Shown here: positions 58,995 through 64,000 of the stretch, in pieces
Layout: every line of letters starts with the position of its first letter
How positions within the stretch are numbered: position 1 is the stretch's first letter
NCBI RefSeq assembly: GCF_002027705.1
Contig: NZ_MBTG01000028.1
Span: forward strand, 1 to 64,000
Direction of reading: 5' to 3'
Source of the DNA: Paenibacillus ferrarius
GTDB lineage: Bacteria > Bacillota > Bacilli > Paenibacillales > NBRC-103111
DNA: 64,000 nt
Translations under genes and position numbers: made by a program
The notes under the pieces: generated by a model
The model's input: the letters and a program-made list of their open reading frames with translations, nothing else
Databases searched by the model: none
What the model was told of the DNA's origin: nothing

Positions 58995-59666
58995 CTAGTT
59001 TTGTCCTTTTCGTGTCATTCCGTGCTTGATGGCGAAGCCTGTGAGTTGGACACGATTCTCAAGTTCCAGTTTATCTAAAATATTTTTCATATGATTTTTA
59101 ACCGTATGTTCGGAAATCAACAGCTTCTCTGCAATCTGCCGATTGTTATCCCCTTGGGCAACATAAGACGTAATTTCTTGCTCACGAGAGGTTAACATGC
59201 TGGGCGTTGGGCCTTCCGTATAGGCTCCTAGGGGTGCACGAAACCGCTGGAAAAGCTTGTCAGCCATCCCTCGGGCGGCCTCTGAATGATCGTCGAGAAG
59301 CGCGCGCAAGTAGGTGAGCCATTCATCCGGATCCATATTTTTAAGCAAATATCCTTGAGCACCGAATTGCAGCGCAGTAAAGAGATCAGCGACATCGTCG
59401 GAGACAGTGAGCATGATAATGCGAATCGCTCCATATTGCTGCTTAATGCGGCGTGTAGCTTCTAATCCATCCATCGGTGACATGTGAATATCCATTAGAA
59501 CTACCTCCGGCGCAACTTCTCCGCACAAAAGCAAGGCTTCTTCTCCACTGCTGGCTTCCCCCACAATATAAAAATCAGAAGCCGGCTCAAGCATGCTGCG
59601 GATCGCTTTCCTAGCCAGCGGATGATCGTCCACGATGAGCACACGAAACGGTTGGTCGTGCGGCAT
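58995..59666 (-). CDS. NarL/LuxR-family response regulator
   Basis: 223 residues. The receiver domain has VLIVDDHPLARKAIRSML, the Asp in EVVLMDIHMSPMDGLEA and the Lys in QGYLLKNMDPDEW; the C-terminal GerE-type HTH is PSMLTSREQEITSYVAQGDN ... EHTVKNHMKNILDKL. The start ATG overlaps the kinase stop by one base (TAATG). Targets are not evident; the divergent Ni/Co permease on one side and the YcnI gene downstream make metal or envelope stress worth considering. Confidence 0.95.
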   Translation of the reverse strand: MPHDQPFRVLIVDDHPLARKAIRSMLEPASDFYIVGEASSGEEALLLCGEVAPEVVLMDIHMSPMDGLEATRRIKQQYGAIRIIMLTVSDDVADLFTALQFGAQGYLLKNMDPDEWLTYLRALLDDHSEAARGMADKLFQRFRAPLGAYTEGPTPSMLTSREQEITSYVAQGDNNRQIAEKLLISEHTVKNHMKNILDKLELENRVQLTGFAIKHGMTRKGQN

Positions 59667-60478
59667 TACTCACTCCTCCTATCTCCACGTACAACCAGCG
59701 AAGTACCGGTTCCCGCTGTTTCTGGGTCCTTCGTGGTAAGTTCGAAGGCTGCATCAAGTTCAGCTGCACGTTTTTGCATCAGCTCAATGCCGTACTTTTT
59801 GCTCTTTTCACCATGCAGCTGCAAGCCGCAGCCGTTATCCGTAATGTGCAGCAGCCAAGAATCTGGCTGAGCTTTCAGTACAATCGTGGCTTCTGTTGCC
59901 TGTGAATGCTTGCGAATGTTAGTGAAGGCTTCCTGAATGATACCGAAGAGCTGAACCTCTTCAGCAGCAGAGAAGTGATGCACTTCAATTTGCAGCTTTT
60001 CCTGAAGCTCGATGCCGGTTACCAATTGCCAATCTTTCAGGAATTTGTGGATGCGTTGTTCCAGGCCGGTTCCTTCTTCGGGAGGTGTCCGCAGATTGAA
60101 GATAGCCTGCCGAAGGGAATTGTCGATTTCAGAAACAGCGGCTTTCGCTTCCTCTATATCACCCTGCTTCAGCTTCACATTCAGGAAGAAAAGGGTTTGA
60201 GCCAAATCATCGTGCAGCTCTCGGGCCAGCCGTTCGCGTTCTTCATAGACCGCCCTGCGGGCTTCACCCATGGTTACCTTCTCATTGCTCCGTTCAATAC
60301 TTTCAAACATCCAAGAAGCGAACAAGTAGGAGAGCAGCAAAGTAATGACCGTAATTAAGAAATTACCGGCTTCCATCGTTAAATAATTGAGCAGAAATTC
60401 ATGGCGAATATATTCGAATCCACCGATGATAATGACGGGAATGAATATCGTAAATAGCTTAAAAACACGAAGAGACAT
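59666..60478 (-). CDS. NarL-type sensor histidine kinase (HisKA_3)
   Basis: 270 residues from ATG 60478; AGGAG is 12 bases upstream, and a GTG at 60505 is the alternative. Two membrane helices (about 6-20 and 35-55) with almost no outside loop suggest intramembrane sensing. HisKA_3 has ERERLARELHDDLAQTLFFL with the phospho-acceptor His. The HATPase part shows EAFTNIRKHSQATEA, LHITDNGCGL and a short G2 region (KSKKYGIELMQKRA, GTGTSLVV). It is the partner of the overlapping response regulator. Confidence 0.94.
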   Translation of the reverse strand: MSLRVFKLFTIFIPVIIIGGFEYIRHEFLLNYLTMEAGNFLITVITLLLSYLFASWMFESIERSNEKVTMGEARRAVYEERERLARELHDDLAQTLFFLNVKLKQGDIEEAKAAVSEIDNSLRQAIFNLRTPPEEGTGLEQRIHKFLKDWQLVTGIELQEKLQIEVHHFSAAEEVQLFGIIQEAFTNIRKHSQATEATIVLKAQPDSWLLHITDNGCGLQLHGEKSKKYGIELMQKRAAELDAAFELTTKDPETAGTGTSLVVRGDRRSE

Positions 60479-60523
60479 CGGGTATACCAACTCCTTTTTA
60501 TACACAAACTTTGGAACGGATTC

Positions 60524-60529
60524 TATTAT
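60524..60529 (-). promoter_or_regulatory. Candidate -10 box of the kinase-regulator operon
   Basis: TATAAT on the minus strand about 50 bases before the kinase start. The -35 region (GTGAAG or GAAGAT) is poor, so an activator may be required. Confidence 0.4.
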
Positions 60530-60586
60530 AGCAGAGAAGTGTTAGATATCTTCACAAAAATATAAACGAGGTACTTCTCAAATCAT

Positions 60587-60598
60587 GCACACGTGTGC
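60587..60598. promoter_or_regulatory. 12-bp palindrome between divergent genes
   Basis: GCACACGTGTGC is a perfect palindrome, followed by CGTGTCACG at 60616-60624, in the 140-bp space between the kinase operon and the Ni/Co permease gene. It may be the operator of one of them; I do not recognise the binding protein. Confidence 0.4.
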
Positions 60599-60647
60599 TA
60601 CATTATTACTAAATCGTGTCACGAATTGAAGGGATGGTGTTACACAT

Positions 60648-61673
60648 ATGTTGAAATCAATCCTGCAGCAGAAAAAAAGCTGGGGTGGATATTTTGCTTT
60701 TATCGCACTTTTACATATTATTGGGCTAATTGGATTGTACAGTGTGGCTAAAACTTCGCCTGCTTTTTGGGGAATTGGACTTCTCGCCTATACACTAGGG
60801 ATGCGGCATGCGTTCGACGTTGATCATATTGCGGCAATTGACAACACAGTTCGTAAACTTGTTCAGCAGAAGCGGAATCCATTAGGTGTTGGTTTCTATT
60901 TCTCGCTTGGACATTCCTCGGTCGTATTTATCATGGCGATTGTGACGGCATTTTCCGTGCAATGGGCAGAGCGTGAGCTTCCTTGGCTGCAGCGTTATGG
61001 CGGCGTTATCGGCGCTTCGGTATCTGGACTTTTTCTTGTTTTAATTGGTGTGCTGAATTTAATTATCCTCATTAGTTTGTATAAAATGTTCCTGAAGTCC
61101 CGCGGCAAGTCGGCCGATGATAAGGAATTTGAAGAGCTGCTGGAGTCCCGCGGTTTCATCACTCGTATGATCAAGCCGCTATTTTCTTTCATAGGCAAAA
61201 GCTGGCATGTATATCCGTTAGGTTTTCTCTTCGGCCTTGGTTTTGACACAGCGAGTGAAATCGCCCTGCTTGCGATCTCGGCTCATGCGGCCAAAGAAGC
61301 GATCCCCTTCATCGGAGTTATCTCGCTTCCCTTGCTGTTCGCAGCGGGAATGAGCCTTTTTGATACAGCAGACGGCATGTTTATGACCAAAGCTTACAAA
61401 TGGGCTTTCCATACGCCTGTGCGCAAGCTGTACTACAATTTGACCGTAACTGCTTTGGCTGTCATAGCTGCGCTCATTATTGGCGTAATTGAACTAGGGC
61501 AAGTGCTTTCAGAAGAATTCGGCATGGAAGGTACATTCTGGACTTGGCTGCAGGACATTGATTTCGGAACGCTGGGTTATATCTTGGTCGCTTTGTTCAT
61601 TGTGGCGTGGATTATTTCTGTAGCTGTATGGAAAGGAATGAAGATTGAAGAACGCTGGAGCGCAAAAGTTTGA
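60648..61673 (+). CDS. NiCoT-family nickel/cobalt permease
   Basis: 341 residues with eight membrane helices. The family signatures are present: GMRHAFDVDHIAAIDNTVRK in helix 2 (metal selectivity), FSLGHSSVVFIMAIVTAF, LGFDTASEIALLAI and SLFDTADGMFM. These define the HoxN/NixA group of high-affinity Ni or Co uptake permeases. Position 7 of the helix-2 motif is Val (HAFDVDHI) where many have Ala, which may affect specificity. It has GAAGGGATGG upstream and is monocistronic. Confidence 0.93.
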   Translation: MLKSILQQKKSWGGYFAFIALLHIIGLIGLYSVAKTSPAFWGIGLLAYTLGMRHAFDVDHIAAIDNTVRKLVQQKRNPLGVGFYFSLGHSSVVFIMAIVTAFSVQWAERELPWLQRYGGVIGASVSGLFLVLIGVLNLIILISLYKMFLKSRGKSADDKEFEELLESRGFITRMIKPLFSFIGKSWHVYPLGFLFGLGFDTASEIALLAISAHAAKEAIPFIGVISLPLLFAAGMSLFDTADGMFMTKAYKWAFHTPVRKLYYNLTVTALAVIAALIIGVIELGQVLSEEFGMEGTFWTWLQDIDFGTLGYILVALFIVAWIISVAVWKGMKIEERWSAKV

Positions 61674-61683
61674 CCCATCACGG

Positions 61684-61719
61684 CGGCCTCGGGATTGCTC
61701 TGGGGCTGCCTTTTTTTGT
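61684..61719 (+). terminator. Intrinsic terminator of the NiCoT gene
   Basis: GGCGGCCTC pairs imperfectly with GGGGCTGCC, followed by seven T. Confidence 0.7.
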
Positions 61720-61840
61720 CATGGTGAACATTGGAATATGAATTTTTTCTAAAGGTTATCCTAGAAAAAAGGATTTTGCCGAAAAACGTTGAATGTAGTC
61801 TGTCTGATATTTGATACCATTTAAAGAAAGTAGGACTTAT

Positions 61841-62614
61841 ATGATTGAGTTTAAACATCTTTCCAAAGTATATCCTAACGGAACGGTTGGATTGAATGAC
61901 ATTAACCTGACTATTCACCCCGGCGAATTCGTTGTTATTGTTGGTTTATCGGGGGCAGGCAAATCGACACTATTGCGTTCCATTAATCGTTTGCATGAAA
62001 CGACAGATGGTGAAATATTAATCGACGGGAAATCGATTACGAAGGCGAACGGTGCAGGATTGCGTCGCATGCGCAGAGATATCGGAATGATTTTCCAAAC
62101 CTTTAATCTAGTCAAACGTTCAACCGTTATTCGTAACGTTCTTTCCGGTCGAGTTGGTTATCACTCTACGCTGCGTACAGTATTCGGTTTGTTTCCAAAA
62201 GAAGATATCGAACTTTCCCTGAAAGCACTGGAACGTGTCAACATTCGGGAGAAAGCTTATTCACGCGCCGATGAATTGTCCGGCGGTCAACAGCAGCGGG
62301 TATCAATCGCCAGAGCTCTGGCGCAAGAGGCCAAAATCATTTTGGCAGACGAACCCGTAGCCTCCCTTGATCCTCTGACGACAAGACAAGTTATGGACGA
62401 CCTGAAGCGCATCAATAAAGATTTAGGGATAACAACCGTTGTTAACCTCCACTTTATCGACTTGGCTCGTGAGTATGCAACACGCATTATTGGACTTCGT
62501 GCAGGTAAAGTCGTGTACGACGGACCTGTTGCCGAAGCGACGGATGATGTTTTCTCAGAGATTTATGGCCGCGCCATTAAGAAAGATGAGCTGTTGGGGG
62601 TGCAGGAGGGATGA
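61841..62614 (+). CDS. phnC: Phosphonate ABC transporter ATP-binding protein
   Basis: 257 residues from ATG 61841 (AGGA 7 bases before; an in-frame TTG at 61811 is unlikely). Walker A is VGLSGAGKSTLLRSINRL, the signature LSGGQQQRVSIARAL and Walker B ILADEPVASLDP. The early YPNGTVGLNDINLTIHPGEF and NVLSGRVGYHSTLRTVFGLF are characteristic of PhnC. It energises uptake of phosphonates or related oxyanions (phosphite, phosphate esters). The stop overlaps the permease start (ATGA). A phnD gene usually lies near phnC; none is upstream here. Confidence 0.94.
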   Translation: MIEFKHLSKVYPNGTVGLNDINLTIHPGEFVVIVGLSGAGKSTLLRSINRLHETTDGEILIDGKSITKANGAGLRRMRRDIGMIFQTFNLVKRSTVIRNVLSGRVGYHSTLRTVFGLFPKEDIELSLKALERVNIREKAYSRADELSGGQQQRVSIARALAQEAKIILADEPVASLDPLTTRQVMDDLKRINKDLGITTVVNLHFIDLAREYATRIIGLRAGKVVYDGPVAEATDDVFSEIYGRAIKKDELLGVQEG

Positions 62615-64000
62615 GTGCAACGACCGTCAAGAAACCAACGACCGTCAATAAACCTCCTCGTACGAAGTTTTATCTCATTATTGTCATTATGGTGCTTTTC
62701 CTGATTGGAAGCATTTATCAGACGGATGCGACACTGAGCAAGCTCGTGACAGGGACACCTGAGATTCTTAAATTTATTGGTGAAATGTTCCCGCCAGACT
62801 GGCTGTTTTTTGCTGATATTTGGAAGCCGATGGCGCAGACCCTGCAAATGTCCATTATTGGTACGGTTGTAGGCGCGTTGTTTGCTTACCCGATGGCTCT
62901 GCTTGCTGCACGAAATGTAACGACATCACCTTGGTTATATTATCCGGCTAGATTCATTATGAATTTAATCCGTACGATTCCGGACTTGCTATACGCCGCT
63001 TTGTTTGCTGTATTAGTAGGCTTTGGTCCAACGGCGGGTACTTTGGCCTTGATTTTCTTTACCTTCGGTATCTTATCCAAGCTTTCCTATGAATCAACCG
63101 AAGCGATTGATCCGGGACCCCTTGAAGCGATGACCGCTGTTGGTGCTAACAAGCTTAAGCTGATTCGTTTCGGTGTTATCCCTCAAGTTGCGCCAACGTA
63201 CTTAGCTCATTTATTGTACACCTTTGAAGTCAGTATCCGCGCCTCGGCCATTCTTGGTTTAGTTGGAGCCGGTGGAATCGGCTTGCTGCTCAAAAACACA
63301 CTCGATCTGTTCCGCTACGATCAGTCCTGTGCAATCGTTATTTATACGTTATTAGTAGTCGTTATTATCGACTTGGTGAGCACGCGTTTCCGTTCCTATT
63401 TGTTAAAAGGCAGTGCAAAGCCGATGTCCGAAACTCGCGCGCGCACTTACAAAATTGTTGGTTGGTTAGCGCTCATTGCCCTATTTGTCTGGGCGCTGAC
63501 AGGCCTTGAACTAACTGGTTTCCAACCGACGACTTGGATTTTAACGAAGGCGATGTTTACAGGATTATTTCATCCGGATTGGGCTTATGTGTACATTCCG
63601 GAAGGGGAAGACTTGCTTCGTTCCCTGCTCGAAACGTTATCCATTTCGTATCTGGGCAACTTCGTCTCAGCCATTGTCTGCTTGCCGTTCGCTTTCTGGG
63701 CAGCAGCCAACATGAGTCGTTTCCGCGCCGTATCAGGAACAGGGAAATTGTTCCTCAGCGTCGTGCGGACAATTCCAGAGATCATTATGGCTTTGATCTT
63801 TATCAAAGCTGTCGGGCCCAATGCTTATGCGGGGGTTATGGCTTTAGGCTTGCACTCCGTGGGGATGTTGGGCAAGCTCTACGCCGAGGCCATCGAAAAC
63901 ATGGACATGGGTCCTTCCGAGGCCATGACCGCCGTTGGCGCGAACATCTGGCAGCGGATGGCTTACGCCGTTATTCCGCAGGTTATCCCGGACTTCATCT
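62611..64000 (+). CDS. phnE: Fused double phosphonate permease PhnE-PhnE (runs off the window)
   Basis: The frame from ATG 62611 (GGAGGG upstream) is open for 463 codons to the window end. The first PhnE module (about 15-270) has AQTLQMSIIGTVVGALFAYP, FIMNLIRTIPDLLYA and the EAA-type loop EAMTAVGANKLKLIRFGVIP. After a linker (KPMSETRARTYK) a second module begins, with LLETLSISYLGNFVSAIVCL, VVRTIPEIIMALIFIKAVG and a second loop EAMTAVGANIWQRMAYAVIP. No stop or start separates the halves, so both half-channels are on one chain. The C-terminus and a possible phnD lie beyond the window. Confidence 0.92.
   Translation, partial: MSATTVKKPTTVNKPPRTKFYLIIVIMVLFLIGSIYQTDATLSKLVTGTPEILKFIGEMFPPDWLFFADIWKPMAQTLQMSIIGTVVGALFAYPMALLAARNVTTSPWLYYPARFIMNLIRTIPDLLYAALFAVLVGFGPTAGTLALIFFTFGILSKLSYESTEAIDPGPLEAMTAVGANKLKLIRFGVIPQVAPTYLAHLLYTFEVSIRASAILGLVGAGGIGLLLKNTLDLFRYDQSCAIVIYTLLVVVIIDLVSTRFRSYLLKGSAKPMSETRARTYKIVGWLALIALFVWALTGLELTGFQPTTWILTKAMFTGLFHPDWAYVYIPEGEDLLRSLLETLSISYLGNFVSAIVCLPFAFWAAANMSRFRAVSGTGKLFLSVVRTIPEIIMALIFIKAVGPNAYAGVMALGLHSVGMLGKLYAEAIENMDMGPSEAMTAVGANIWQRMAYAVIPQVIPDFI

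Overview
The window looks like chromosome of a low-to-mid G+C, Gram-positive, spore-former-type bacterium, most likely a member of the Paenibacillaceae. The evidence is strong AGGAGG-type ribosome binding sites, frequent TTG and GTG starts, a SigI/RsgI pair, split glycine decarboxylase genes (gcvPA and gcvPB), a giant secreted protein with three C-terminal SLH repeats, a DeoR of Bacillus type, and a preQ1-I riboswitch on queF. This is inference from gene content. There is no rRNA, tRNA, phage or CRISPR array.

Layout. 1-2.1 kb: an IS3 element and a decayed transposase. 2.1-5.4 kb: an alpha/beta hydrolase, a LytTR response regulator, an orphan membrane sensor-like protein and an HTH protein whose C-terminus also looks like LytTR. 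5.5-7.9 kb: sigI and rsgI, the latter with a long Asp/Asn/Lys repeat tail. 8-15.5 kb: aldo/keto reductase, leucyl aminopeptidase, MFS transporter, Gfo/Idh/MocA oxidoreductase, WYL regulator, VOC protein and a dinB pseudogene. 15.5-20.4 kb: glycine cleavage system, with gcvT-gcvPA-gcvPB on the minus strand behind a tandem glycine riboswitch and gcvH divergent. 21-26.5 kb: serine hydrolase, OmpR-type two-component pair and a DUF418 membrane protein. 26.8-31.9 kb: small membrane proteins, a Fur-controlled PepSY protein, a foldase pseudogene, a spermidine-synthase-like protein and DinB. 32.9-36.2 kb: a soluble redoxin-chemoreceptor fusion, then sdaAB-sdaAA. 37-45 kb: a 2534-residue S-layer-anchored protein behind a structured leader. 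45-49 kb: a four-gene His-rich metal-handling membrane cluster. 49-64 kb: deoR, NlpC/P60 lipoprotein, molybdopterin oxidoreductase, AlkD-like protein, DUF421, queF, thyA-folA, YcnI, a NarL-type two-component pair, a Ni/Co permease, phnC and a fused double phnE that runs off the end.

Working groups: glycine cleavage and serine dehydratase together connect glycine, serine, one-carbon units and pyruvate; thyA-folA uses the same folate pool. Several loci concern metals (Fur boxes, HupE/YcgR/YcgQ cluster, YcnI, NiCoT). Cell-envelope sensing is represented by SigI/RsgI.

The two most unusual observations are the cytoplasmic redoxin-MCP fusion (32907-34238) and a set of intergenic arrays. The arrays belong to at least four unrelated motif families, but each consists of about 20-28 bp palindromic or near-palindromic units spaced about 50-52 bp within pairs and 55-62 bp between pairs. 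They lie at about 10.65, 20.7, 27.9, 32.0, 36.5, 53.7 and 55.7 kb, with a likely eighth, IS-interrupted example at the left edge.
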